Source of the DNA: Nitrososphaera sp.
GTDB lineage: Archaea > Thermoproteota > Nitrososphaeria > Nitrososphaerales > Nitrososphaeraceae
Direction of reading: 5' to 3'
Assembly: GCA_025450475.1 (NCBI GenBank)
Contig: JANWHJ010000035.1
Span: forward strand, 1 to 22,032
Length of the DNA: 22,032 nucleotides
Part shown: positions 1 to 6,974 of the stretch, piece after piece
Layout: each line of letters opens with the position of its first letter
Numbering within the stretch: position 1 is the first letter of the stretch
The notes under the pieces: model-generated
What the model saw: the letters and a program-made list of their open reading frames with translations, nothing else
What the model was told of the DNA's origin: nothing
The model's database searches: none
Translations under genes and position numbers: made by a program

Positions 1-1
1 A

Positions 2-547
2 TTGACTAGGTTATGTGTCAGATCGCTATTGCCTGCGAATTACGGCGGGCTTGGTTCGCTGTATGTAATCGTAATCGACGCAAGTAACAAGTCTGACTTT
101 TACCAGACCGTAAACTACATCAAACAATATGGCATGCATTTGACAAACACACTTGATAGAATAATCGTTAGCAGAACCTTTACGATCTACCAATTGAAAA
201 GTCTGTTACTGCGTGAATTACCAAAAGTCATACAACATTACCGGCCTAGCGTCGTTATCGTGCCCGGCTTACTGGACCTGTTCGACGACCCAAATATCAA
301 GAAAAAAGAAGCAAAAAAGGTAATCGAGAGAGTAATGAAGCTGATAAACGATAGCTCTAACAAGCTGCTGGTAATAACGTCAATTACTGACAGCAAGTAT
401 GCCCGCCTAGTTATGCGTAATTTTGACAAACGAATTAGCCTGAGCAATGCAATGCGTAACAGGGTAAAAGTTGACCTTTACAACGAAGGCAGAAAAGCGA
501 ATGCTACATTAGCAGAGAAAGAATTAACGCTAGTACGGATAAAGTAG
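2..547 (+). CDS. RecA/RadA-like ATPase-fold protein, C-terminal part (5' truncated)
   Basis: The reading frame is open from the window edge, so the true start and the N-terminal part, including any Walker A motif, lie outside. What remains is 181 residues. A hydrophobic strand near residues 83-92 (VVIVPGLLDL), followed by a basic helix, looks like the Walker B strand of RecA-fold proteins. The later pattern of a strand (KLLVITSI), a charged helix and a final pair of strands also fits the C-terminal half of RadA/RadB-like or KaiC-like ATPases. This family assignment rests on general fold pattern and is only moderately sure; no catalytic residue can be verified. It ends 5 nt before a 31-residue Cys-rich ORF and may be cotranscribed with it. 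Confidence 0.5.
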   Translation: MTRLCVRSLLPANYGGLGSLYVIVIDASNKSDFYQTVNYIKQYGMHLTNTLDRIIVSRTFTIYQLKSLLLRELPKVIQHYRPSVVIVPGLLDLFDDPNIKKKEAKKVIERVMKLINDSSNKLLVITSITDSKYARLVMRNFDKRISLSNAMRNRVKVDLYNEGRKANATLAEKELTLVRIK

Positions 548-552
548 AATAT

Positions 553-648
553 ATGCAACTGCATGTCGATTGTTCGGGTATTAGCCATTCGGCATGCAGG
601 GAATGCGTTGTTGAATTCAGTCACAGTCATGTAACAAAGTATAATTAG
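553..648 (+). CDS. 31-residue Cys/His-rich microprotein
   Basis: ATG at 553 opens a 31-codon frame ending in TAG at 646-648, only 5 nt after the upstream gene, so cotranscription is likely. The peptide contains C7, C15 and C18 in the arrangement C-S-G-I-x-H-S-x-C-R-E-C-V-V, plus four further histidines (H4 and H11 near the cysteines, H24 and H26 near the end), so metal binding is plausible. From memory, the C-x-x-C-V-V element resembles that of short bacterial proteins ending in CxxCVV; this is an impression, not a search result. There is no signal peptide or membrane segment. The regular motif argues against chance, but the ORF is very short and no function can be assigned. Confidence 0.45.
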   Translation: MQLHVDCSGISHSACRECVVEFSHSHVTKYN

Positions 649-672
649 TTTACCTGCGGAACATCTGCTGTT

Positions 673-807
673 ATGACAGCCAGTGCCGAGGAAGTAGCTT
701 GCGAGAATTGCGGCAACCACATTGATGCCTGCATGTGCGTGTGTCCCTACTGCGGCCAGAAAGATGCGTGTGAATGCTGCCTCTACGATGCCGCGACGGG
801 CGGCTAG
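673..807 (+). CDS. 44-residue cysteine-rich zinc-ribbon microprotein
   Basis: ATG 673 to TAG 805-807 encodes 44 residues with nine cysteines (C10, C13, C20, C22, C24, C27, C33, C35, C36), arranged as CxxCG, CxCxCxxCG and CxCC. This is typical of a small zinc-binding or metallothionein-like protein. A TATA-like element (TATAATTA, 641-648) lies about 29 bp upstream, fitting leaderless expression. The gene sits 25 nt before the oxidoreductase alpha gene once that gene's start is placed at GTG 833; a longer start for the oxidoreductase at 722 would overlap this ORF and give an unconvincing N-terminus. Function is unknown. Confidence 0.55.
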   Translation: MTASAEEVACENCGNHIDACMCVCPYCGQKDACECCLYDAATGG

Positions 808-832
808 TTCTAAAGCATTAAAAGAAGGACTA

Positions 833-2797
833 GTGAAGAAGTCCACGTTGGAAAAAACAACAACAAATTCTCTGAGCTGGGTGATCGGCGGCGCTCAGGG
901 AAGCGGCGTCGATTCTGCCGCAAACATTTTTTCGCGCGCCTGTGCGGCAGGCGGGCTTGAAATCTTTGGCAAGAGGGAATACTATTCCAACATCAAGGGA
1001 GAGCACAGCTACTTCACCGTGAGGGTGAGCGACATGCCCGTGCATTCCCATGTCGACGAAATTAACGTACTCGCCTCGTTTGATGCCGAAACCATATTCC
1101 GCCACTTTGAAGATGTGACATCAGGGGGTGCGATAATCTACGATTCAGACGTTGTCAACACTCTACTATCAGAAGTACCGACAGTTGACGATCCTGCCGC
1201 CGTGCGAATAAGAAAAACGCTCGAAAAGACCGGCCTCGCGCTATCTGTTCAGGGCGCGCTGGATCATGCCAAAAGACGCGGCGTAATCTTGTTCCCTGTG
1301 CCGTTCTTTCATCTTTTGCAAGAGTTTGCGCAAAAGGCAAACGACCCTGCGCTTAGCAAGCTGACAAGGATGGTAAACGTGATGGCGCTGTCGGCATCGA
1401 TGGCAATACTGGACTTTGACAATGAAGTGTTCGCGAAAGCGATCCAATTTATCTTTAGGGCAAAGAAAAAAGTCGCTGATCTGAACGTGAGTGCGGCCGC
1501 GCACGTCTCCAATTATGCAAAGGCGAAATTTGCAGGCAGTGACTTTCTGTACAGACTTAAGACAAAGCGCACCGCCCAAGACATGATAATAGCGCAGGGA
1601 AGCCAATCATCTGCGCTCGGAAAGATGGTCGCAGGCTGCCGGTTCCAGACATACTATCCAATTACGCCGGCATCAGACGACAGCGAGTTTCTCGAGGCAA
1701 ATGAGATTCTCGACCTCGACAGCCCGGGCAAAAAGGGCTCTACTGTGGTCGTGCAGACTGAAGACGAGATTGCCGCCATCGCGATGGCTATTGGCAGCGC
1801 ACTAACGGGAGCACGTTCTGCGACCGCGACATCAGGGCCCGGATTTTCACTTATGGCAGAAGCTCTTGGCTGGGCAGGCATAAACGAGGTGCCTATAGTG
1901 GTATCACTGTACCAAAGAGCCGGACCCTCGACCGGGCTGCCAACCCGCCACGAGCAGGGCGACCTCAATTTTGCGATAAACGCCGGTCACGGTGAGTTCC
2001 CGAGGATAGTACTTGCCTCCGGCGATATCGAGGAGAGCTTTTACGACACAATAAAAGTCTTCAACCTTGCAGACCGCTACCAGATGCCGGTGATACACAT
2101 GCTCGACAAGGCGATAGCAAACAGCGTCACCACGTGCAAAAATTTCGATCCCAAGAAGATCGAGATCGATAGAGGCTCGACGGTGACACAGATAACGGAC
2201 AAGGACAAGGGAGCGGCCGGCAATTACCTCCGCTTCAAGCTGTCTGACAACCCCATAAGCCCGAGGGTGGTGCTTGGCACTAAAGACGCGATTTTCTGGA
2301 ACACCGGCGATGAGCACACGGAAGAAGGCCACATCACCGAGGACCCGGAGTTGAGGGTGCAGATGATGAACAAGAGAATGAACAAGCTGCAAGTCGCACT
2401 AAGGGAAATCCCGGACGAGGACAAAGTAGTGGCGTACGGCAGCGGAGATATTGTCCTCGTCGGCTGGGGATCTACAAAGGGCGCAATAATAGATGCGATG
2501 GAAAAGCTCGCATCAGAAGGGGTAAAGATTAAGTTCGTTCAGATCCGTCTTATGAGCCCATTCCCGACGGATCTGCTACATTCGATGTTAAAAGGTGCAA
2601 AGACGGTGGTGGATATCGAGATGAATTACAGCGGCCAACTGGGCTCTCTTGTTCGTCAACACACAGGCATTGAAGCCGATTATCAGATCGTAAAATTCAA
2701 CGGCAGACCGATGTCACTTGACGAAGTTTATAACGCCGTAAAGCGAATAAAGAATGGAGATGCTCCAAGGAGGCAGGTGCTGAAAAGTGGCGCTTAA
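833..2797 (+). CDS. korA: 2-oxoacid:ferredoxin oxidoreductase, alpha subunit (gamma domain fused)
   Basis: Together with the next gene it forms the CoA-dependent enzyme that oxidatively decarboxylates 2-oxoacids (pyruvate, 2-oxoglutarate or others) to acyl-CoA and reduces ferredoxin in the cytosol. The chain starts with a gamma domain (GGAQGSG at residues 19-25) followed by the alpha pyrimidine-binding domain with YPITP at 275-279, the loop that identifies this class. Gamma-alpha fusion with a separate beta subunit is the Sulfolobus-type architecture. I placed the start at GTG 833: the frame continues upstream to ATG 722, but that extension overlaps a better Cys-rich ORF and lacks family resemblance. 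Length is then 654 residues. It overlaps the beta gene by 11 nt. Substrate preference cannot be read from sequence; the symbol korA (2-oxoglutarate type) is a convention, and porA-like naming is equally possible. Confidence 0.93.
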   Translation: MKKSTLEKTTTNSLSWVIGGAQGSGVDSAANIFSRACAAGGLEIFGKREYYSNIKGEHSYFTVRVSDMPVHSHVDEINVLASFDAETIFRHFEDVTSGGAIIYDSDVVNTLLSEVPTVDDPAAVRIRKTLEKTGLALSVQGALDHAKRRGVILFPVPFFHLLQEFAQKANDPALSKLTRMVNVMALSASMAILDFDNEVFAKAIQFIFRAKKKVADLNVSAAAHVSNYAKAKFAGSDFLYRLKTKRTAQDMIIAQGSQSSALGKMVAGCRFQTYYPITPASDDSEFLEANEILDLDSPGKKGSTVVVQTEDEIAAIAMAIGSALTGARSATATSGPGFSLMAEALGWAGINEVPIVVSLYQRAGPSTGLPTRHEQGDLNFAINAGHGEFPRIVLASGDIEESFYDTIKVFNLADRYQMPVIHMLDKAIANSVTTCKNFDPKKIEIDRGSTVTQITDKDKGAAGNYLRFKLSDNPISPRVVLGTKDAIFWNTGDEHTEEGHITEDPELRVQMMNKRMNKLQVALREIPDEDKVVAYGSGDIVLVGWGSTKGAIIDAMEKLASEGVKIKFVQIRLMSPFPTDLLHSMLKGAKTVVDIEMNYSGQLGSLVRQHTGIEADYQIVKFNGRPMSLDEVYNAVKRIKNGDAPRRQVLKSGA

Positions 2798-3755
2798 GTT
2801 ATCAGACTACAAGACGGATGTACATAACGACTGGTGCCCTGGATGCGGGGACTTTGGCATACTGAACGCGATCCAGATGGCGCTGGCAGACATGCAGGTG
2901 CCACCGTACAAGGCAACGATATTTTCCGGCATTGGCTGCTCTGGTAAGACTCCCCATTTCATTCGGACGTACGGCATCCACACTCTTCATGGCAGGGTGT
3001 TACCGTTTGCGCAGGGCGCCAAACTTGCAAATCCTGACCTTGAGATGATCGCAGTCGGTGGCGACGGCGATGGGTTAGGGATCGGAGCCGGTCACTTTGT
3101 GAGCGCGGGTCGCAGAAATGTCGACATGGTCTACATTATCTTCGATAACGCTGTCTACGGGCTGACGAAAGGGCAGGCAGCGCCCACGCTGAAACTTGGC
3201 ATGAAGACGAAATCACTGCCTCAGCCAAACGTCAACAACTCGGTAAACCCAATCGCATTAGCGCTTGTCGCCGGCTTTACCTTCATCGCAAGGGGCTATT
3301 CGTACGATGTCCGGCACTTGAAAGACCTGATTAAGAAGGCAGTCGCGCACAAAGGACTTGCGTTCATCGACGTCCAGCAGCCGTGCCCAACGTATAACGA
3401 CATCAACACCAAAGAGTGGTACCAAGGGTTTGACAACGTTGATCCGGAAACCCACAAGGCCATGCCTAGGATCTACAAATTGGAAGAGACAGGCTACGAC
3501 GGCGTGGTGCACGATCCGAGTGAGATAAATGCAGAGATGGCACAGGTGATTGAAAAGTCAAACGAGTGGGACGACAAGATCCCGATAGGGATATTCTACC
3601 AGAACGAGCACGTGCCAACTTATCAAGAGAGGATTGCTGCGAGGATTCCAGACTACTTTGCAAACCCCCCGTCGACGCAGCAGATTGCCGACGAGAATGA
3701 CAAGTCGATAACGAATATCGATAGACTCCTATCGGACCTAAAAGTAGACAAATAA
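2787..3755 (+). CDS. korB: 2-oxoacid:ferredoxin oxidoreductase, beta subunit (TPP and 4Fe-4S)
   Basis: This is the catalytic beta subunit binding thiamine diphosphate and one 4Fe-4S cluster. C17 and C20 (CPGCGDFG), C51 (GIGCSGK) and C200 (QQPCPTYN) match the four cluster ligands known in the Sulfolobus enzyme. GDGDGLGIG at 92-100 followed by NAVYGLTKGQ at 121-130 is the TPP/Mg motif. The GTG start at 2787 lies inside the end of the alpha gene, with a strong ribosome-binding sequence (AAGGAGG, 2767-2773), so the two are translationally coupled. The 322-residue length is normal. No ferredoxin domain is fused, so a separate ferredoxin must accept the electrons. Confidence 0.94.
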   Translation: MALKLSDYKTDVHNDWCPGCGDFGILNAIQMALADMQVPPYKATIFSGIGCSGKTPHFIRTYGIHTLHGRVLPFAQGAKLANPDLEMIAVGGDGDGLGIGAGHFVSAGRRNVDMVYIIFDNAVYGLTKGQAAPTLKLGMKTKSLPQPNVNNSVNPIALALVAGFTFIARGYSYDVRHLKDLIKKAVAHKGLAFIDVQQPCPTYNDINTKEWYQGFDNVDPETHKAMPRIYKLEETGYDGVVHDPSEINAEMAQVIEKSNEWDDKIPIGIFYQNEHVPTYQERIAARIPDYFANPPSTQQIADENDKSITNIDRLLSDLKVDK

Positions 3756-3828
3756 GGAAAGTTCAGGGACCACCTTGGGCTGTTGCGCCATAAGATCTAA
3801 AACACATTAGCTCCTAAGAATGATTGAG

Positions 3829-3903
3829 CGGGCCCGAAGGGCTTCGATCCCTTGGCCTGCGGTTCCGAAGACCGCCGCGATATCCTGACTACGCTACGGG
3901 CCC
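3829..3903 (-). tRNA. tRNA-Arg (anticodon UCG), no intron
   Basis: On the minus strand the sequence folds as a cloverleaf: 7-bp acceptor GGGCCCG/CGGGCCC, anticodon stem GCGGU/ACCGC enclosing the loop CUUCGGA (anticodon UCG), and T stem AAGGG/CCCUU with loop AUCGAAG. The discriminator is G and CCA is not encoded. A TATA-like element at 3926-3933 is about 27 bp upstream of the 5' end. The length is 75 nt with no intron in the anticodon loop. Confidence 0.93.
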
Positions 3904-3971
3904 CAGAATGTTGAGTAAACACGTCCTATAATAACGAAATAGTAAAGAAGCCCCGCTGCCTAATCGACAAT

Positions 3972-4127
3972 GTGCTTGGAGCGCTGCGGAAGGTGTTCTG
4001 CAACCACAAAGAGTCCTTTGCCTATCGTACGTACGGTGAGTTTGATTTCATAGAGTTCAGCAACTGTGCAAAGTGCGGTAAGACGCTGAAACACTTCCAG
4101 GGCTTCGACGAGGATATGAGAGGGTAG
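3972..4127 (+). CDS. 51-residue zinc-ribbon-like microprotein
   Basis: GTG 3972 to TAG 4125-4127 encodes 51 residues. C10/H12 (FCNHK) and C32/C35 (NCAKCGK) form a likely Zn site of the C-x-H / CxxC type, with an aromatic-rich strand region between them. The frame is open upstream to 3915 but holds no other usual start codon. Its stop overlaps the GTG start of the next gene by one nucleotide (TAGTG), so the two are probably translated together. No function recognised; the Cys arrangement and coupling support it as real. Confidence 0.55.
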   Translation: MLGALRKVFCNHKESFAYRTYGEFDFIEFSNCAKCGKTLKHFQGFDEDMRG

Positions 4128-4321
4128 TGCACATCTATGTTCTGATCGCGATATGGTGCGCGGGCATTGCAACTGCCGCGATGGCAATTTTCATCCCCGT
4201 TTATTCTACTTTTTTCATAGTGGGGGCGATCGGCTGGCTAACCGTAGCTGTAAGCAGTGGGTTGATACTGTATGAGATAAAGAGAATTAGGACGGAAGAT
4301 AGAAAGAAAGAGATGGCTTAA
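4127..4321 (+). CDS. Small integral membrane protein, two predicted helices
   Basis: The 64-residue protein begins with GTG at 4127, sharing a base with the preceding stop. Residues 3-20 (IYVLIAIWCAGIATAAMA) and about 26-49 are strongly hydrophobic and are likely two transmembrane helices, followed by a highly charged cytoplasmic tail (EIKRIRTEDRKKE). Coupling with the upstream zinc-ribbon ORF suggests a membrane partner for that protein, but this is inference. Its TAA stop overlaps the stop of the convergent AsnC-like gene by 4 nt. No family recognised. Confidence 0.6.
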   Translation: MHIYVLIAIWCAGIATAAMAIFIPVYSTFFIVGAIGWLTVAVSSGLILYEIKRIRTEDRKKEMA

Positions 4322-4566
4322 CCCTTGCCACCTTGCTCTTCAATCACCACTAGCGTGACTGTCGATGTAATGCCGGGCACTTTGCGGATCTTGTTTGTTA
4401 TGGTGTGGTTCATTGCTTCAGTGTTTTCTGACTTTACTTTTACGAATATGTCGTGAACGCCGTAGGTTCCGCGCACCTCTTTGACATCAGTCAGCTTGGC
4501 GATCTCGTTGATTATTTTTTCTTCTGAGCCGAGCGTGCAGTTCACGAGGATGTATGCAGTTGGCAT
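4318..4566 (-). CDS. Stand-alone Lrp/AsnC-type effector-binding domain protein
   Basis: From ATG 4566 the 82-residue product is a single ferredoxin-like alpha/beta domain of the Lrp/AsnC C-terminal (RAM) type: strand TAYILVNCTLG, helix EEKIINEIAKL, then VKEVRGTYGVHDIFVKVKSE and a closing GITSTVTLVVIEE. There is no helix-turn-helix, so it cannot bind DNA alone. Such proteins are thought to sense small molecules or to hetero-oligomerise with full-length Lrp regulators. The same frame is open upstream to 4698, but that extension lacks family character and overlaps the next gene. Its stop overlaps that of the convergent membrane-protein gene. Confidence 0.85.
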   Translation of the reverse strand: MPTAYILVNCTLGSEEKIINEIAKLTDVKEVRGTYGVHDIFVKVKSENTEAMNHTITNKIRKVPGITSTVTLVVIEEQGGKG

Positions 4567-4601
4567 GGCTGATAAAGAGGAAAGTTGGTATTTAGTCTTT
4601 G

Positions 4602-4772
4602 CTACTTCTTTGTAATTTCGCGCCTGTCCGGGGCTATGTAGTGATTGGTTAGCTTTTTGTCGTAGCAATGGCCACAGAGTAGACCGGAAAGATTCCACTG
4701 TGGCATAGGGCGGTAGGTGAACTCACCAAGTTCGGCATCGCACAGGGCGCATTTCGAAGGGATGTCCCCCAT
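4602..4772 (-). CDS. 56-residue zinc-ribbon protein
   Basis: I chose ATG 4772, giving a product that starts MGDIPSKCALC; the frame continues upstream, but that part overlaps another zinc-ribbon ORF in a different frame and reads like noise. C8/C11 (CALC) and a second pair in LLCGHCYDKKL form a classic four-cysteine zinc ribbon separated by about 20 residues containing the segment FTYRPMPQWN. From memory, similar microproteins with 'PM..W...G.LC..CY' are common in ammonia-oxidising archaea. The function is unknown; nucleic-acid or protein binding is plausible. It lies 35 nt upstream of the AsnC-like gene in the same direction. Confidence 0.7.
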   Translation of the reverse strand: MGDIPSKCALCDAELGEFTYRPMPQWNLSGLLCGHCYDKKLTNHYIAPDRREITKK

Positions 4773-4803
4773 CCAGAACGCGAGCAAATCTCTTGAATAA
4801 AAG

Positions 4804-4968
4804 TCATTCCAAGTCTCTCGAGGAATAGGGCGCATGCACCATGCAGAATGGGCAGATGAGGGCAAACATCGTACCATCGCCAATGTCGGATATTTCCTGC
4901 CTGCCAGTGTCGACTGGCGGCGCGAGAAACCTTTTTCCGCAGTTCTTGCATGTGATCGCCTTCTGCAC
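4804..4968 (-). CDS. 54-residue zinc-ribbon protein
   Basis: This reading frame is hidden behind longer frames on the same strand. GTG 4968 to TGA 4804-4806 encodes 54 residues with C7/C10 (TCKNCGKRF) and C39/C42 (ICPFCMVH), a typical two-pair zinc ribbon. GTG is the first start after an in-frame stop. A TATA box (minus-strand CTATATTT, about 4990-4997) lies about 26 bp upstream, so the mRNA is probably leaderless. The two longer overlapping minus-strand frames (4602-5102 and 4649-4951) lack motifs over this stretch. Function unknown. Confidence 0.65.
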   Translation of the reverse strand: MQKAITCKNCGKRFLAPPVDTGRQEISDIGDGTMFALICPFCMVHAPYSSRDLE

Positions 4969-5012
4969 TGATCAGAATACTGCGATCCGAAATATAGCCC
5001 TGATCCAGAAGG

Positions 5013-5020
5013 AATTATTA
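5013..5020 (+). promoter_or_regulatory. TATA-like element of the cupredoxin gene
   Basis: AATTATTA lies about 30 bp upstream of ATG 5047, the usual archaeal spacing for a start with little or no leader. It is about 20 bp from the oppositely oriented TATA of the zinc-ribbon gene ending at 4804, so two divergent promoters occupy 4990-5020. Confidence 0.4.
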
Positions 5021-5046
5021 AGGGGAAACAGGCAAAAGCGGGACAG

Positions 5047-5544
5047 ATGGGCAAGCCCGGAATTATCGCCTTTCCCGTACTTCTTGCATTGGGCGCGATC
5101 ACCGGTTATCTGACATATACTAATTTCGACGCTGCGATGCCCCAGGAAGGCATTGTTGACTCGCCATACCGAAAGGAGCTGACAACTCCTTCAGGAAATG
5201 AAACAGACACGGGACGTGGGGAAATCGACGAATCTAAGTATTCATCCGTCGTCACGATAAAGATTCTTGAAGGGGCGTTAGTGCAGGGCAGTCCGGACTA
5301 TGATCCCGATGGGGCGACTGTTAAGTCTGACGCGCTGATAACTTGGCTAAATGACGACACCACATTGCATACTGCGACAAGTGGGACTGGAACAAGTGAC
5401 CCGGAATCAGGTGCGCTGTTTGACACCAAGTTCTTGCCGCCAGACGGCAAATACAGCGTACCGGCGGCCAAAATTGGAACAGGCCAACATTCTTACTATT
5501 GCGCCGTCCACCCATACATGACATCAACGGTAACAATAGAATAA
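5047..5544 (+). CDS. Membrane-anchored cupredoxin (plastocyanin/azurin-like blue copper protein)
   Basis: The 165-residue product begins with a short basic start and a hydrophobic segment at about residues 5-25 (an uncleaved anchor or signal), then a low-complexity linker and a single cupredoxin domain at about 67-165. Type I copper ligands are visible: His in TTLHTATSG, and Cys, His and Met in YYCAVHPYM. The domain faces the outside of the membrane and should carry single electrons. Ammonia-oxidising archaea use many such proteins in place of cytochrome c. The immediate redox partner cannot be inferred from neighbours, which are zinc-ribbon and unrecognised genes. Confidence 0.92.
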   Translation: MGKPGIIAFPVLLALGAITGYLTYTNFDAAMPQEGIVDSPYRKELTTPSGNETDTGRGEIDESKYSSVVTIKILEGALVQGSPDYDPDGATVKSDALITWLNDDTTLHTATSGTGTSDPESGALFDTKFLPPDGKYSVPAAKIGTGQHSYYCAVHPYMTSTVTIE

Positions 5545-5623
5545 CTCGTTCAAGATTCAGCTTGAAGATCTGAATAGCAAGGGATACTCTGCGGATATTA
5601 TCAAGGAGCTTCCAGAAATTGCA

Positions 5624-5956
5624 ATGAAGTCAAATGAAGATAAAGTTCGCCTATGGACGCTATCATCTAGGTTTTGCATCATGGTTGATCGAGTGCCTGC
5701 AGGGCATATTGCTGAATATGTGATTCTGAAGCAACAAAATTCGATCTTGGCTTTGCTGCGGCCACGCGCAATGGGTTCCACGCGGATAATTGACTATTCG
5801 AATCTAGTCGATCTCAATTTCATTCAGAACTTTGAATTTGAATTATCACCGCTAGAAGTCCTTGATAGTGCTGTCACTTGGGAGGAAGGGATAGCACGAA
5901 GTAGGGAGGAAGCCTACAATATGGAATATCCGTGGTGGAAGGACTCTCAGAAATAG
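5624..5956 (+). CDS. Unrecognised 110-residue protein, start uncertain
   Basis: The frame from ATG 5624 encodes a soluble acidic protein with a distinctive C-terminus rich in Trp, Glu and Tyr (TWEEGIARSREEAYNMEYPW). I do not recognise a family. The same frame stays open upstream to 5545 and reads like amphipathic protein (LEDLNSKGYSADIIKELPEI), yet contains no ATG, GTG or TTG before the in-frame stop overlapping the end of the cupredoxin gene. The gene may therefore start at an unusual codon, have lost its original 5' end, or simply begin at 5624. I see no convincing TATA box upstream of 5624. Confidence 0.5.
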   Translation: MKSNEDKVRLWTLSSRFCIMVDRVPAGHIAEYVILKQQNSILALLRPRAMGSTRIIDYSNLVDLNFIQNFEFELSPLEVLDSAVTWEEGIARSREEAYNMEYPWWKDSQK

Positions 5957-6055
5957 GCAAACTTCAACTCACTCCCTCCATGAATCAATCAGCATCCGCG
6001 ATGAAGCAGGCAGCAATAACTCCCTAGATCGAAGCAGAACTTTGAATCCTAATGC

Positions 6056-6064
6056 TTATATTAA
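6056..6064 (+). promoter_or_regulatory. TATA box of sufC
   Basis: TTATATTAA is centred 26 bp upstream of the GTG start at 6086, a near-consensus archaeal TATA box with purines just downstream. Transcription should begin at or very near the start codon, so sufC would be leaderless. Confidence 0.65.
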
Positions 6065-6085
6065 GTTCATAAAACACCGTTATAT

Positions 6086-6862
6086 GTGGCGTTTCTAGAG
6101 GTAAAGGATTTGCATGTCAGTATCGAGGGAAAAGAAATCCTCTCGGGGCTGAACCTGAGCGTGGAGAAGGGCGAGGTTCATGCGATTATGGGACCGAACG
6201 GCTCAGGCAAAAGCACACTTGCAAACGCGATCCTGGGGCACCCAAAGTACACCGTCGACTCGGGCGATATTCTGGTAAAGGGTGACAGCATAATTAAGCT
6301 CCCAACAGACCAACGTGCAAAGAAGGGGCTTTTCTTGGGCTTCCAATACCCGACTGAAATTTCTGGCGTCGGTTACAGCCACTTTCTGAGGAACGCTTAC
6401 AATACTCTGAACAAGTCGCTTGGCGAGGAGCAGAACCGGGAAGTTTTCCTCACAGTACGGGAGTTTCATGAATATGTTAAGAAGAACCTCGATGCAGTAG
6501 GGCTCGACCAATCATTTTTGAGCCGCTACCTGAACGAGGGATTTTCCGGTGGGGAGAAAAAGCGTTCTGAAGTCATGCAAATGTTAGTGCTCAAGCCAAA
6601 CATTGCTATACTTGACGAGCCGGACTCAGGGCTCGACATAGACGCGGTTAAGGCGGTCGCAGAGTCGATAAACAAGCTAATGGACACCGGTGCTGGCATC
6701 ATTCTAATCACCCACTATGCCAGGATCTTGCGCTACATGAAAAGGCTGGATCACGTCCATGTCGTCGCAAAGGGCAAGGTGATCAAGTCTGGCGGCAAAG
6801 AGCTGTCAGAAGAGCTCGAAGCAAAAGGCTATGGTTGGCTCGGAATTGAAGACGAAAAATAG
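6086..6862 (+). CDS. sufC: SufC, Fe-S cluster assembly ATPase
   Basis: SufC is the cytosolic ABC-type ATPase that drives the SufBCD scaffold in iron-sulfur cluster assembly. The 258-residue length is normal. Visible motifs are Walker A GPNGSGKST (36-44), the Q-loop in FQYPTE (86-91), the SufC-type signature FSGGEKKR (153-160), Walker B and D-loop AILDEPDSGLD (174-184) and the switch histidine H210 (ITHYARIL). The KKR following the signature motif is characteristic of SufC rather than of a transporter ATPase. The start is a leaderless GTG. No sufB or sufD follows, which is unusual because these genes are commonly adjacent; the next gene encodes a Cld-family heme protein. Confidence 0.95.
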   Translation: MAFLEVKDLHVSIEGKEILSGLNLSVEKGEVHAIMGPNGSGKSTLANAILGHPKYTVDSGDILVKGDSIIKLPTDQRAKKGLFLGFQYPTEISGVGYSHFLRNAYNTLNKSLGEEQNREVFLTVREFHEYVKKNLDAVGLDQSFLSRYLNEGFSGGEKKRSEVMQMLVLKPNIAILDEPDSGLDIDAVKAVAESINKLMDTGAGIILITHYARILRYMKRLDHVHVVAKGKVIKSGGKELSEELEAKGYGWLGIEDEK

Positions 6863-6941
6863 CTATTCTTGTTAACATATTTGTAAAAGCTCGCCAATGT
6901 ATTCCAGCTTGTTTGCCTTGAGCCAACGCCGTCCAGTCTAG

Positions 6942-6950
6942 TTTTAAATA
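6942..6950 (+). promoter_or_regulatory. TATA box of the Cld-like operon
   Basis: TTTTAAATA is centred about 29 bp upstream of ATG 6975 and closely matches the archaeal consensus. It implies that the four-gene chain 6975-9746 has its own promoter, independent of sufC. Confidence 0.65.
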
Positions 6951-6974
6951 GGGTACAAGCAAACTTGAAGCAAG

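Noticed and set aside
722..832. Longer korA start at ATG 722
   Set aside because: The extension overlaps a better Cys-rich ORF in another frame and has no family resemblance; GTG 833 lies just before the gamma domain and has a GGA-type ribosome-binding sequence.
1904..2392. 162-codon minus-strand ORF
   Set aside because: Shadow of korA in another frame without motif.
4602..5102. 166-codon minus-strand ORF as one gene
   Set aside because: Only the last 56 codons look like protein; the rest overlaps another zinc-ribbon gene and the cupredoxin start.
4841..5113. 90-codon plus-strand ORF
   Set aside because: Overlaps the cupredoxin N-terminus out of frame and the opposite zinc-ribbon gene; no recognisable motif.
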